From assembly GCF_027486195.1 (NCBI RefSeq), contig NZ_JAIXPP010000093.1, forward strand, positions 62,001-126,000: a stretch of 64,000 nucleotides of DNA, written 5' to 3'. A program made the translations under genes and the position numbers. Positions within the stretch are counted from its first letter, which is position 1. Each line of letters begins with the position of its first letter. Below are positions 17,689 to 27,268 of this stretch, one piece after another. The notes under the pieces are model-generated. The model was not told the origin of the DNA and did not search any database. It saw nothing but the letters and a program-made list of their open reading frames with translations. Source of the stretch: Novosphingobium sp. (GTDB taxonomy: Bacteria; Pseudomonadota; Alphaproteobacteria; Sphingomonadales; Sphingomonadaceae).

Positions 17689-20343
17689 TCAGTACTTCAC
17701 GCTCGCGCGGACGTACCAGAAGCCGCCGTTGAAGCCGAACGGACCGCCGTTACGCGGATAGATCTGGCCGTCGCCGGTGCTGTTGGTCAGCGTGTAGATC
17801 GGGTTCGAGGACGAAGCCTTGATCCGGTCGGGCTTGGTGTTGAAGATGTTGTTGCCACCCACGGTCAGCTTGAAGTTGTCCATGAACGTGTAGCTCACGT
17901 CCATGTCAGCCGTGACCTTGGCACCGAATTCCTGACCCGGATAGTCGCTCTCGACGCGCCACTTGCCGAAGTAACGCGCAGCCGCGCCGACCGAGAACGC
18001 GCCCATCGACCAGTTGCCCTGGAGGTTGAGGCGGTGCTTCGGAGCAAGGTTTTCCGCGTCGCTGCGCTGGGCATCGCCGAGCGTGTTGGCGTCGAACTTG
18101 GTCACCTTGTTGCGGTTGTGGTTGTAGGCGAGCGTCAGGTTCAGCTTGCCGCCGGCGAGGTCGGTCCGGTAGCTGCCCACCACGTCGATGCCGCGGGTGC
18201 GGATGTCGAGCGAGTTGGTGAAGAACTGGACGTTGCCTCCCACGCCCACCGAAGCGAGTTCAGGCAGTGCCGCGATGTTGGCCGCGCTCACCACGAATGC
18301 CTTCGAGATGAAGATGCGGTCGGTGACCTTGATCTGGTAGGCGTCCACCGTCAGCGTCAGCGCGCTGCTCGGCTGGAACACGAAGCCGAAACCGAAGTTC
18401 GTCGACTTTTCAGGCTTCAGCGCCTTGGCACCAAAGAACTGCGCCACGTCGCTGGTCACCGGGAAGGTACCGACTTGCACCGAGTTGCCCTGGAGGAAGT
18501 TGGTGGTCAGCACGGCGGTGTTGTTCTGGCCCGGGGTCGGGGCGTGGAAGCCCGAACCAACGGTGCCACGCAGCGCGAACTCGTCGGTCACGTGGTAGAT
18601 GCCGTTGAACTTGTAGACGAAGCGGCCACCGAACGAATCGTAGTGCTCGTAGCGACCGGCTGCACCCAGCGTCAGCTGCTTGGTCACATCGGCTTCTGCG
18701 CCCACGTATACGCCGTAGCTCTTCTGGTGGCTGGTGCCGGCATACTTCGGCGAAGTGCCGCCGTAACCGCTGGCAGCCGGATCATACGATGCGGTCTGTT
18801 CACCAGCGGGGGCATACACGCCCGGTGCGGTCTGGATGTAGAGATCGTGCGCAATCGCGTAGGGGCCTGCGCCGTAGGACTGGAAATCGCCTTCGGTCGA
18901 GGTGTAGCTTTCGCGGCGGAATTCCGCGCCGCCCGAGAACGTGATCGGGCTGGCGAGGCCAGCATCGACCGCGTAGGTCAGGTCGAGGTTGGCGTCGAAT
19001 TCCTTCTGGATCAGCTTGCCGAATTCGAAGCTTGTCTGCGAGGCACCGCCGAACGACGGGCTGATCGAGTTGTACATCGACAGGTCGAGCGAGTTGCGGC
19101 TCAGCGAGGCCGAAACGTCATAGGTGAAGCCGCCGTCGGTCTTGCCCTTGTAGCCCATCGTGCCGATGGCCTGATCGGTCTTGCCCACGAAGATCGGCGT
19201 GAAGCCGCCCGGGTAGATCGAGGTCAGGTTGAAGACATTGCTGTCCTTGACATAGCCGCCAGCCGGGCAGGTCGGGTTACCGGCCGGGCACTGCGTCTGG
19301 TAGTAGGGGACTTGGAAGAAGTTGCGGCCACCGATGGTGCCGGTCTTCAGCGTGCCGCTGCCATCGTCGTATTCGAAGCTGCTCGAGCCCTGATACGAGG
19401 AGCGGAAGTTGAAGCTCTGCTCGGCCCGGGCGTGTGCGAAGTTGCCGAAAGCATAGATCTTGCTGTTGTCGGTCACGTCATACGCGGCGTTGACGACGGC
19501 CTTCCAGCCTTCGCTCGGCGAGTTGCCCCAGATCTGCGCAGGCAGCGGAGCGAACGGCAGCTTGTCGGCCAGCGAGGGGTTCTCGGCGGCGAAGCGCGCG
19601 GCGATCGGACGGGTGACACCGCGGCTGGTGCGGCCGTCGTTGTTGTATTCAGCCGAAACGTTGATGAAGCCGCGGTCCGACTTGAGGCCGGCGTTGCCCG
19701 CGATCTGGTAGCTCTTGCCGTCGCCGGCATAGAACTGGCCGTAACGGGCGACGAGTTCGAAGCCGGCGTTGTCGCGCAGGCCGTAGTTCAGCACGCCAGC
19801 AATGGCGTCCGAACCATACTGGGCGGTCGCGCCGTCACGCAGCACTTCGAGACCCTTGATCGCGATGGCTGGGATCGCCGAAATGTCGGGACCCTGCGAG
19901 CCGAACGAAAGGCCGGTGTCACCGCCGTTGTAGACCTGCACGAGGGCCGAGCGGTTGTAGCGCTTGCCATTGAGCATGACGAGCAGCTGGTCGCCCGGCA
20001 GGCCGCGCAGCGAAGGCGCGCGAACGAAGGTCGAAGCGTCCGAAATCGAGTTCTGGCCGACGAAGAACGACGGTACGAGGTTGCGGACCGAGTCCAGCAG
20101 GTTCGCGGTCGGCTGCGAGCTGATGTCAGCTGCGCTGATCACGTCGATCGGCGAAGCCGAGTCAGCAACGGTGCGGTCGGTACGGCGGGTGCCGATGACG
20201 ACGATGCTCTGCGCGGCGGCGGCATCGTCAGGAGCTGCAGCAGCTTCCTGCGCAAAGGCGGCCTGCGGAGCGGCCACGCCGGCAAAGGCGGCTGCCGAAG
20301 CAAGCAGCGCGCCGCGCAGGGCGAGATTGGAAAGGTTTCGCAC
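17689..20343 (-). CDS. TonB-dependent outer-membrane receptor (large, OMC-type)
   Basis: An 884-residue TonB-dependent receptor. Signal peptide MRNLSNLALRGALLASAAAFAGVAAPQAAFAQ, TonB-box-like IVVIGTRRTDRT, then a plug with ADISSQPTANLLDSVRNLVP and the conserved phrases LRGLPGDQLLVMLNGKR, GSQGPDISAIP and IKGLEVLRDGATAQYGSDAIAGVLNY. The barrel ends FGFNGGFWYVRASVKY with a terminal aromatic residue. A CPAGNPTCPAGG-type disulphide loop sits in one extracellular segment. The plug type (NGKR, ATAQYGSDAIAGV) is common in sphingomonads and Caulobacter for peptides, saccharides or aromatic compounds. Sits between ggt and the type I secretion locus; a strong terminator follows it. Confidence 0.9.
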   Translation of the reverse strand: MRNLSNLALRGALLASAAAFAGVAAPQAAFAQEAAAAPDDAAAAQSIVVIGTRRTDRTVADSASPIDVISAADISSQPTANLLDSVRNLVPSFFVGQNSISDASTFVRAPSLRGLPGDQLLVMLNGKRYNRSALVQVYNGGDTGLSFGSQGPDISAIPAIAIKGLEVLRDGATAQYGSDAIAGVLNYGLRDNAGFELVARYGQFYAGDGKSYQIAGNAGLKSDRGFINVSAEYNNDGRTSRGVTRPIAARFAAENPSLADKLPFAPLPAQIWGNSPSEGWKAVVNAAYDVTDNSKIYAFGNFAHARAEQSFNFRSSYQGSSSFEYDDGSGTLKTGTIGGRNFFQVPYYQTQCPAGNPTCPAGGYVKDSNVFNLTSIYPGGFTPIFVGKTDQAIGTMGYKGKTDGGFTYDVSASLSRNSLDLSMYNSISPSFGGASQTSFEFGKLIQKEFDANLDLTYAVDAGLASPITFSGGAEFRRESYTSTEGDFQSYGAGPYAIAHDLYIQTAPGVYAPAGEQTASYDPAASGYGGTSPKYAGTSHQKSYGVYVGAEADVTKQLTLGAAGRYEHYDSFGGRFVYKFNGIYHVTDEFALRGTVGSGFHAPTPGQNNTAVLTTNFLQGNSVQVGTFPVTSDVAQFFGAKALKPEKSTNFGFGFVFQPSSALTLTVDAYQIKVTDRIFISKAFVVSAANIAALPELASVGVGGNVQFFTNSLDIRTRGIDVVGSYRTDLAGGKLNLTLAYNHNRNKVTKFDANTLGDAQRSDAENLAPKHRLNLQGNWSMGAFSVGAAARYFGKWRVESDYPGQEFGAKVTADMDVSYTFMDNFKLTVGGNNIFNTKPDRIKASSSNPIYTLTNSTGDGQIYPRNGGPFGFNGGFWYVRASVKY

Positions 20344-20573
20344 GATAGGGTACCCCCTGAATTGAGCAGCCGGACATTATGGTGCCCCCCGGCCTGCCTC
20401 TGGATGAAGCGCGCCGTGGATATTCCTTCGATTGAAAGTGTAAACAGGTTTGCAGGGCAATCCGCATGCCGCAGATGCGAAACCAGACATTGTGTGACAT
20501 TTTTGCTATTATTCGATGCGGCGCTGCCACAGACGTTTTTGCTAGGGTTTGAAGACCTTAAGCGTCATCGCGC

Positions 20574-21980
20574 CTATTCGCGCAGAGCCTCCTGCGAGAT
20601 GCGGATGAGCGGGCCGAGTACGTAGTTCAGGATGGTCTGGCGGCCCGAACGGATAGCCACTTCGCCGGTCATCCCCGGGATCACCGGCATGCCCGCACCG
20701 AAGCTCGCGCGTCCCGCATCAAGCCGCACGCGGTAGTAGAGCCCGCCGCGCGGGTCCTGGATCGCATCGGGTGAGACATCGACCACCTTGGCCTCGAGCG
20801 AGCCGTAGACCGTGGAATCGTAGGCCGAGATCTTGATCCGGGCAGGCAGGCCTGGCCAGATGTTGCTGCGGTCCTTGGGGGCGATGCGCGCCTCGATGAT
20901 GACCTGGCTGGCGGCGGGGACGATCTCCGCCACCGGTTCACCACCGCGGATCACCCCGCCTGCCGTGCGCACGTTGAGCCGGTTGATCACGCCATCGACC
21001 GGCGCGCGGATTTCCTCGCGCGCGACGCGGTCCTGCACTGCGCCGAATTGCTCGTCGGCCTTGGCAAGTTCCAGCCGCAATTGCGCCGCTTGCGCGCGCA
21101 TCTGTTCCATGTCGCTCGCCCAGATCTCGCCCCGCCGCGCGGCGGATTCGCCAAGGCCTGCGGAGGATTGCGGAATCTGGTTGGCCACATCGGCGATGCG
21201 CGTGCGCAGCGAAAGCAGCGACGCGCGCTTGTCGAGCACGTCGCGCTCCGAAACCGCATCCTCGGCATAGGCGCGCTCCAGCCTGGAGAGCTGCTCCATC
21301 GCCAGCCGTTCCTCATTGCGCAAGTTGGCGAGCCGCGCCTGAAGCGAGCCGACTTCGGCCGACTTTGCCCGCGCCTGCTGGTTGATCACGCCCACCTGGC
21401 TCATCCGCTGCGCCCGGCGCGAGGCGAACAGCCCGGCCTCGCTTGCGGCCAGCTCGGGGGCCTGCGCGGCGAGCTCCGGCGGCGGGGTGAAGCTCCCTGC
21501 TCCGGCAATCTCGGCATCGAGCCGGGCGAGGATGATGCGCTTGGCGACCAGATCGGTCCGCGCGCTTTCGATCGCTGCGCCGGTCGAGGCATTGCTGATG
21601 CGCATCAGCACCTGCCCCTTGCGTACCCGCTGGCCCTCCAGAACAAGGATTTCCTTCACGATCCCGCCTTCAAGGTGCTGCACCAGCTGGTTCTGCGCCA
21701 TCGGCAGCACGCGCCCCGCGCCGCGCGTCACCTTGTCCACGGTGAACAGCGCCATCCACAGCACGACGAGCACGAAGATGCTCGCCAGCGCCTTGAGCAG
21801 GCGCGAGGGCGCGCCGATCCCGATCCGCGCGCTCCATGGCAGCGCCGCGCCGATCGGCTGGCTGGCAAGCGCGAGCTTGCCGTCCAGCACGTCCTCCGCT
21901 TCACCGGGGCGCAAGTCGTCGAACAGGCTGCCCCCGCCGAGAAAGACGATAAGGGATTGGCGAAGGCGCGCTAAGCGCAT
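20574..21980 (-). CDS. Type I secretion membrane-fusion protein, HlyD family (SiiD/LapC-like)
   Basis: A 468-residue periplasmic adaptor joining the inner-membrane ABC exporter to the TolC-type channel. One membrane anchor near residues 62-82 (LKALASIFVLVVLWMALFTV), the start of the lipoyl-type half (NQLVQHLEGGIVKEILVLEG), a long alpha-helical hairpin from about 125 to 320, then the second half and the family-specific C-terminal region (PDAIQDPRGGLYYRVRL..., GMTGEVAIRSGRQTILNYVLGPL). ATG 21980 is preceded by GAGG at a suitable distance. Divergent from the ATPase gene across 156 bp, which must hold both promoters. It belongs with the exporter at 22137-29065 and the giant substrate at 29162. 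Confidence 0.92.
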   Translation of the reverse strand: MRLARLRQSLIVFLGGGSLFDDLRPGEAEDVLDGKLALASQPIGAALPWSARIGIGAPSRLLKALASIFVLVVLWMALFTVDKVTRGAGRVLPMAQNQLVQHLEGGIVKEILVLEGQRVRKGQVLMRISNASTGAAIESARTDLVAKRIILARLDAEIAGAGSFTPPPELAAQAPELAASEAGLFASRRAQRMSQVGVINQQARAKSAEVGSLQARLANLRNEERLAMEQLSRLERAYAEDAVSERDVLDKRASLLSLRTRIADVANQIPQSSAGLGESAARRGEIWASDMEQMRAQAAQLRLELAKADEQFGAVQDRVAREEIRAPVDGVINRLNVRTAGGVIRGGEPVAEIVPAASQVIIEARIAPKDRSNIWPGLPARIKISAYDSTVYGSLEAKVVDVSPDAIQDPRGGLYYRVRLDAGRASFGAGMPVIPGMTGEVAIRSGRQTILNYVLGPLIRISQEALRE

Positions 21981-22136
21981 GGCAGGACCTCGGTCAAAGC
22001 AAGAGTGTTGCCGAGAATTTACCGTTCATTATCCTCGTTTCGGCTTGCCGCCGGGCTACGCGCAGTCCCGTAGGTCCCGCTTTATCCGGCGTTTTCCATA
22101 AGCTGGCACTCCCGGCGCGAAAGCAGGGTAAACGCC

Positions 22137-24377
22137 ATGATCGCACCGCCATCCGTCCGGCCTGAAGCCCGCCGCGCAGGATTCATTGGCCGAAAATTCC
22201 GCCGCAGCCCGCCGCCCGCCGCGCAAGGCCAGCCCCTGGTCACGCCGCTCGCGATGCTCGCCGCGCTCGAACTGCTGGCCGCCGCGCGGGGGACATCGCA
22301 CGACTGCGGGGCGCTGGGCGCTGCACTGCCGATGGCGCAGGAAGCGCTGGCCGCCAAACTCGCCCCGCTCGCGCTCGCACGGATCGGCATCGAGGCGCAC
22401 TGGCGCCCGATCGGCCCCTGCGTGCCCGAGGCTGCAGACCTGCCGCTGGTCCTGCCCTTGGTGGGCGGCGGCGCGGTGCTCATCACCAGCCGCGCCGAGG
22501 AGCATGTTATCGTGCGCGATGCGCAAGGCCTGCAGGTGCTGCCATTCGCGGCCCTGCGCCCGCTGCTGGCGGGTGAGGCGCTGCACAGCGGGCCGGTCGA
22601 TCCGGTGAGCGGCGCCTCCGACGCACACGAGCGCGATCTCATCCGCCGCAATCCCCGGGCCTGGCTGCTCGGCGCCTATCTCGCCGAGCGCCGTCCGCTG
22701 GGGCAGATGCTGCTGGCCAGCGCGCTGCTCAATCTCTGCGCGCTTGCGATCCCGCTCTATATGCGCGCGATCTATGATCGGGTGGTGCCCAATCTCGCGA
22801 TCGAAAGCCTCTGGGCGCTGTCGATCGGGGTCGTGCTCGTGCTGGTGTTCGAACTGCTGCTCAAGAAGATCAAAGCGCGCTTTGTCGAGGCGGTCGCCAC
22901 GCGCGTGGGGCAGGCCGTGCAGCACCGCGCGGTCGTCACAGTGCTGCGCGCCCGCGCGCCGACGCCGGGCATGGGCTTCGGCGCGATGCTGACCGCCTTG
23001 CGCGATCTTGAGCAGCTTTCGCTGCTCGTGCCGGGTGCCATCGCCACGGTTTGCGTCGATCTGCCCTTCGTCGTCCTGCTCTTCGCGCTGATCGCGGCCA
23101 TCGGCGGGTTCACCGTGCTCGGCCCCATCCTCGGCGCGCTGGGCCTCGTCCTCGCCGGCATGGTCTGCAACTATGCGCTGAAACTTGCCAGCCGCCGCGC
23201 CTCGAAGCTCGTCCAGGCGCGCAGCGACCTGACCGCCGAACTCACCAGCGGCTGGACCACGATCAAGGCCAACCACGCCGAAGGCCTGTTCGAAGGCCGC
23301 TGGGACTTGATTTCCGATCATCTTGCCATGGCGGGCAAGCAGGCGCGGCACTGGAGCGAACTGCCCGCCTCCACCTCGGGCCTGCTCGTCCAGTTGGTCA
23401 CCGTGATGGTCGTCGTGATCGGCGTGCTGCAGATCAAGGCAGGGGTGATGACAACCGGCGCGCTCATCGCCGTCGTGCTCCTCACCGGCCGCGCGATGGT
23501 GCCCGTTGCCGCCACCGTCAGCATGTTCGCCCGCGCCTACCAGAGCATTGCGCAATTCCAGGCCTTGGCCGGCCTGCTCCAGACCGAGCCAGAGCGCGAT
23601 GTTTCCGATCCCGCCGTCAACCTCGCCCCGGTGCGCGGCGCGCTCGCGGTCGCAGGCCTCTCGCACACGTTCAGCGGAAGCGGCGCGCCAAGCCTTTCAG
23701 GCCTCACGTTCTCCCTGCGCGAGGGTGAGCGCGTCGCGCTGATCGGCAAGTCGGGTTCGGGCAAGTCGACCCTCCTGCAACTGCTCGCCGGGCTCATCCC
23801 CGCCGAGCACGGGCTCATCACGCTCGACGGCCACGCGCTGGACCGTTTCGCCATCCCGCACTTGCGCCGGAACGTGATCTACAGCGCGCAGGATGCCATG
23901 ATCTTCGAAGGCACTGTCTGGCACAACATCCTGCTCGGCATGCCCGAACCTTCGGCTGCCGTGGTAGACCGCGCGATCCGCTGTTCGGCGCTCGACAGTT
24001 TCGTCGCCCGCACTGCCGAAGGGTACATGCGCCAGGTCGGCCCGCGCGGCTCCGCGCTGTCCGGCGGGCAGCGCCAGTCGCTTCTGCTCGCCCGCGCGCT
24101 GGTGCGTGACCCCAAAGTTCTCCTGCTCGACGAGCCCACAGCCTCGCTCGATGTCGCCAGCGAACAGGCGGTGATCGCCGGGCTGGCCGAAGCGACGCGG
24201 CGCAAGACGCTGGTTGTCGCAACCCACCGCCTCGCCTTGCTCGAAATCGTCGACCGCGTGATCTGGCTAGAGGAAGGCCGCATCGTGGCAGACCGGCCCA
24301 AGGCCGAAGTGCTCGCCCAGCTGGCCAGTCAGAATGGAAGCCAGAATGGTAAACAGGCCCCTAGGGAAGCTGCCTGA
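22137..24377 (+). CDS. Type I secretion ABC transporter/ATPase (LapB/SiiF-like)
   Basis: A 746-residue inner-membrane exporter half-transporter driving secretion of the giant RTX protein. It has an N-terminal C39-like domain (about residues 30-150) without the Cys of a true C39 peptidase, so it is of the non-cleaving, substrate-docking type; a membrane domain at about 175-460; and a nucleotide-binding domain with Walker A GKSGSGKST near residue 536, ABC signature LSGGQRQ near 641, Walker B VLLLDEPT and the H-loop in VATHRLALL. The substrate is therefore probably exported with its N terminus intact. First gene of the rightward transport operon; 92 bp separate it from the MotB-like gene. Confidence 0.93.
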   Translation: MIAPPSVRPEARRAGFIGRKFRRSPPPAAQGQPLVTPLAMLAALELLAAARGTSHDCGALGAALPMAQEALAAKLAPLALARIGIEAHWRPIGPCVPEAADLPLVLPLVGGGAVLITSRAEEHVIVRDAQGLQVLPFAALRPLLAGEALHSGPVDPVSGASDAHERDLIRRNPRAWLLGAYLAERRPLGQMLLASALLNLCALAIPLYMRAIYDRVVPNLAIESLWALSIGVVLVLVFELLLKKIKARFVEAVATRVGQAVQHRAVVTVLRARAPTPGMGFGAMLTALRDLEQLSLLVPGAIATVCVDLPFVVLLFALIAAIGGFTVLGPILGALGLVLAGMVCNYALKLASRRASKLVQARSDLTAELTSGWTTIKANHAEGLFEGRWDLISDHLAMAGKQARHWSELPASTSGLLVQLVTVMVVVIGVLQIKAGVMTTGALIAVVLLTGRAMVPVAATVSMFARAYQSIAQFQALAGLLQTEPERDVSDPAVNLAPVRGALAVAGLSHTFSGSGAPSLSGLTFSLREGERVALIGKSGSGKSTLLQLLAGLIPAEHGLITLDGHALDRFAIPHLRRNVIYSAQDAMIFEGTVWHNILLGMPEPSAAVVDRAIRCSALDSFVARTAEGYMRQVGPRGSALSGGQRQSLLLARALVRDPKVLLLDEPTASLDVASEQAVIAGLAEATRRKTLVVATHRLALLEIVDRVIWLEEGRIVADRPKAEVLAQLASQNGSQNGKQAPREAA

Positions 24378-24469
24378 GCAGCCCCGGCCAGACCCCTTAA
24401 ACAGGCCACCTTATGGCCGGTTAAGCATGGCAGAGCGCCGTTCCGCGCGGCCACCCCAAGGAGCATGAC

Positions 24470-25195
24470 GTGGCAGGCGCATCCGCCGACAGCGAAGTCA
24501 ATCACTGGCCGGCTTTCGTGGACGTGCTCACCACCGTGATCATGGTGGTGACGTTCCTGCTCGTGATCATGAGCGCGGCGGTCATGCAGCTTTCGCAGCG
24601 CGTCATCGCCAATTTCAAGCAGCAGATGATCGAGCAGGAACAGCAGCAGAAGCGTACCGGCAAGGACGGCAAGCCCGTCGCCTGCGCGCCCGGTGCCGCG
24701 CCGGTGCTGTCTCCGCGCGATGCCGAAGCCGGCACTTCGGTCTCCGAACTCGGCGCCGTGCTGCGCTCCTCCTCGGCGGCAGGCGCCGAGCGTCTCTCGA
24801 TCCGCACGCGCGACACGCCCGAGACGCTGAAGCTTCAAGTGAAGGCGCAAGAGCAGCCGGACGATGCCAGGGGCGTCGAGGTCACGACCGCCGATACCCT
24901 GCTCAAGGTCGGCTTCACGCCCAATGCCGCGACTTATGACGATGCCAATTCCGCCCGCGTCATCAGCTTCATCAAGAGCAAGGCCCGCGCCGGAATTAAG
25001 TACGAGATCTGGTCCTTTGCGCCCCAGACGCGCTCGGTCTCCGAAGCGCAGCGCGTAGCGTTCTACCGCGCGGCAATGACCCGCAATCTCCTCCTGCGCG
25101 CCGGCCTCGCCCCCGGCGATGTCACCACCCAGATCCGCGTTACCGATGCGGCCTCGCCTGATGGGCACATGGTCCGCGTGGTGATCAAGCCATGA
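24470..25195 (+). CDS. MotB/TolR-like proton-channel subunit (SiiA-like) with OmpA-like periplasmic end
   Basis: A 241-residue protein with a short cytoplasmic N terminus, a single membrane helix (about residues 15-38) and a periplasmic domain. The helix reads NHWPAFVDVLTTVIMVVTFL; D18 sits where MotB and SiiA carry the proton-binding Asp. The C-terminal 100 residues (from FTPNAATYD to the end) have the layout of an OmpA/MotB peptidoglycan-binding domain, including SEAQRVAFYRAAMTRNLLLRAG. The start is GTG 24470, because AAGGAG at 24458-24463 lies 6 nt before it; the nearby ATG is out of frame. It overlaps the next gene by ATGA, so the two subunits are made together. The channel role is inferred from the helix, the Asp and the TolQ-like neighbour. 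Confidence 0.82.
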   Translation: MAGASADSEVNHWPAFVDVLTTVIMVVTFLLVIMSAAVMQLSQRVIANFKQQMIEQEQQQKRTGKDGKPVACAPGAAPVLSPRDAEAGTSVSELGAVLRSSSAAGAERLSIRTRDTPETLKLQVKAQEQPDDARGVEVTTADTLLKVGFTPNAATYDDANSARVISFIKSKARAGIKYEIWSFAPQTRSVSEAQRVAFYRAAMTRNLLLRAGLAPGDVTTQIRVTDAASPDGHMVRVVIKP

Positions 25196-26844
25196 CCGCC
25201 ACCGGAACCTCCGCCGTGGAAAGAAAGCTCCGCGCCGAACTGCTCAAGATGACCGTCATCATGGCGGTGCTCTCGGGGCTCGGCATCTATGCTCATCAGT
25301 TCGTCATCGACGGCGTCGAGGCCAAGCTGGCGCTCAACCTGTCGATCTTCGCGATCTTCGGGGTCGCAGCCGGGATCGCCTTCCGCAACGTGCTGTCGCT
25401 GCGCAACGAAGTCGTCGCGCTGCGCGCGCTCCAGGTCGATTACGGCGAGCGCGCCAAGCGCCCGCGCGATCCATATGCGCAGCCCGCCGTGGTCTTTTCC
25501 GAGCCTGAACTGCTCGGGCTGGGCTATCGCCTGATTGCGGAGGAGCTCGGCAAGCAGGACCATCTCGAGATCGGCGCGGACACCGTCCAGACGCTGCTCC
25601 ACGATGTCGACCTGCGCATCAACGATCGCAAGTCGACCATCCTCTACTTCTCCGGCCTGATGGTGTTCCTCGGCCTGCTCGGCGCGTTCATGGGCCTGAT
25701 GAAGACTGTGCACTCGGTCTCCGACCTGATCGGCGCAATGGACGTTTCGGGCAGCGCCGGAGCCGACAGCTTCGGCAAGATGATTGATGGCATGAAGGCC
25801 CCGCTCAACGGCATGTCGGTGGGCTTCTCCTCGTCGCTGTTCGGCTTGATGACCTCGATGGTCCTTGGCGCACTCGAGCGCTGCATGACCAGCGCGATGA
25901 AGACGCTGCGCAATGAATTCGAGCACTGGCTATCGAACCTCGCCCAGCTCGAAGCCGGTCAGACCGAGGCCTCCGCCAGCCCCTCGCGCGATTTCGGCGC
26001 AGTACGCCGCGCGATCGAGGCGGGTGCCGCCGAACTTGCCGAGTTGCGTGCTGCCATCATCGGCCTTGCTCACGGCGCGCAAGCGAACAAGCAGGAGATC
26101 GCGGGCCTTGCCGGCGCAATCGGCTCGCTGGGGGATGTCGTCGCCGCCCTCTCCGATCCGCGCCAGCTGCTGCGGCCGGTCTCCGATGCCGTGGCGCAGC
26201 TGGCGCACAACCAGTCCGACATGCTTGCCCAGATCACCGCGCTGCATGAAGATGCCGCGGCCGACCGCGCGCATATCCGCGCGACGCTTGCCGCGCTCGG
26301 CGTTCTGGCAGAGCGGTCCGCCGCGCTCGATGGCGACGAGATCCACCGTCAGCTCGATAGCCTGATCACCCTTTCCGGCGAAGCGCAGCACCGGCGGCAC
26401 GCCGCGCCAGCGGCGGCAGAGCCACTGTCGCCGCCTTCCGCGCTGGCCCGCATCGGCGGCTGGCTCGGCCTCTCGCCGCGCCGCCAGCTCGGCGATGCGC
26501 GGGGGTTGCGCCATGACCTGCAAGCGGGTCTCGTCGCCAACCGCCGCGCGATGCGCGCGCTGGCCGCGCGGCTCGACCGGCGGCTCGAGCGGCTCGCCGT
26601 CGCCTCCGCGCACCACCGCGACGCGATCGCGCGGCTTGAACTGCGCAGCGCCGAACACCGCGCTGCGTTCGAGACTTTCGCCGCCGCCGCCGCGCTCCCG
26701 CCGGATGCCGATTCCGTCCAGCTGGGCGATGCGCGCCTTGAAATGGAGCGCTTGCGCCGCCGCCTCGGCATGCGTTTCGAGCATCCCGCGCCGAAGCTCC
26801 CGGCGGCCGGCGAAGCAATCCCCAACGCCCAGCGCGGAGCATGA
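25192..26844 (+). CDS. MotA/TolQ/ExbB-like proton-channel subunit (SiiB-like) with long cytoplasmic tail
   Basis: A 550-residue inner-membrane protein. The N-terminal half carries four probable membrane segments (about residues 18-38, 45-65, 145-165 and 205-230). The third and fourth match the TolQ/MotA channel pair: FSGLMVFLGLLGAFMGLMKTV and LNGMSVGFSSSLFGLMTSMVLGAL. From about 240 to 550 the protein is Ala/Arg/Glu-rich and helical, probably a coiled-coil cytoplasmic tail. ATGA overlaps on both sides couple it to the MotB-like and PilZ genes. By analogy with Salmonella SiiB it would form the ring of a proton channel that feeds energy to surface release or positioning of the giant RTX protein. 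The similarity is at motif and architecture level. Confidence 0.82.
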   Translation: MTATGTSAVERKLRAELLKMTVIMAVLSGLGIYAHQFVIDGVEAKLALNLSIFAIFGVAAGIAFRNVLSLRNEVVALRALQVDYGERAKRPRDPYAQPAVVFSEPELLGLGYRLIAEELGKQDHLEIGADTVQTLLHDVDLRINDRKSTILYFSGLMVFLGLLGAFMGLMKTVHSVSDLIGAMDVSGSAGADSFGKMIDGMKAPLNGMSVGFSSSLFGLMTSMVLGALERCMTSAMKTLRNEFEHWLSNLAQLEAGQTEASASPSRDFGAVRRAIEAGAAELAELRAAIIGLAHGAQANKQEIAGLAGAIGSLGDVVAALSDPRQLLRPVSDAVAQLAHNQSDMLAQITALHEDAAADRAHIRATLAALGVLAERSAALDGDEIHRQLDSLITLSGEAQHRRHAAPAAAEPLSPPSALARIGGWLGLSPRRQLGDARGLRHDLQAGLVANRRAMRALAARLDRRLERLAVASAHHRDAIARLELRSAEHRAAFETFAAAAALPPDADSVQLGDARLEMERLRRRLGMRFEHPAPKLPAAGEAIPNAQRGA

Positions 26845-27194
26845 CGATGGCGCTGTATTTCAACCCGTTTGGCCGCCGCCCGGTGTTCTCGCGCGCCGAT
26901 GTGCGCCATGCTTGCCGGATCGACGGCGAGATCGTGCTGACTGAAAAGATGGTGAGCTACGAGGGCCGCCTCATCAATCTCTCGCGCGGGGGGGCGATGT
27001 TTCGCCCGCGTCTTGCCTATCTGATGAACCGCCGCGGCGATGCCGTGCTGGTCCAGGCCGCTGGCCTCGCGCTTGTCGGCGAGATCGTCGCGACGACCCC
27101 GCAGGGTTTCGGTGTCCGGTTCGAGCAGCCGCTCGGCGATGGCGAACTGGCGCATCTGCTCGCCCACAACGCGGCTGCAAGCGCTACCCCCTAG
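26841..27194 (+). CDS. PilZ domain protein, probable c-di-GMP receptor
   Basis: A 117-residue single-domain PilZ protein. It has the Arg motif (SRADVRHACRIDG, R-x3-R at 19-23 and 23-27) and the downstream (D/N)-x-S-x-x-G motif in INLSRGGAMF, the two elements that clamp a c-di-GMP dimer. Its ATG overlaps the stop of the TolQ-like gene (ATGA), so it is translationally coupled to the channel subunits, which points to c-di-GMP control of the channel or the exporter. An alternative in-frame ATG lies two codons downstream at 26847. Binding itself is inferred from the motifs. Confidence 0.85.
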   Translation: MTMALYFNPFGRRPVFSRADVRHACRIDGEIVLTEKMVSYEGRLINLSRGGAMFRPRLAYLMNRRGDAVLVQAAGLALVGEIVATTPQGFGVRFEQPLGDGELAHLLAHNAAASATP

Positions 27195-27268
27195 GGTCTG
27201 CTTGCGCCGCAATTAACCACGCCGGTTCCACATTCAGGCGGGTTCCAGGAGGTCATGAAGGAAACTTG

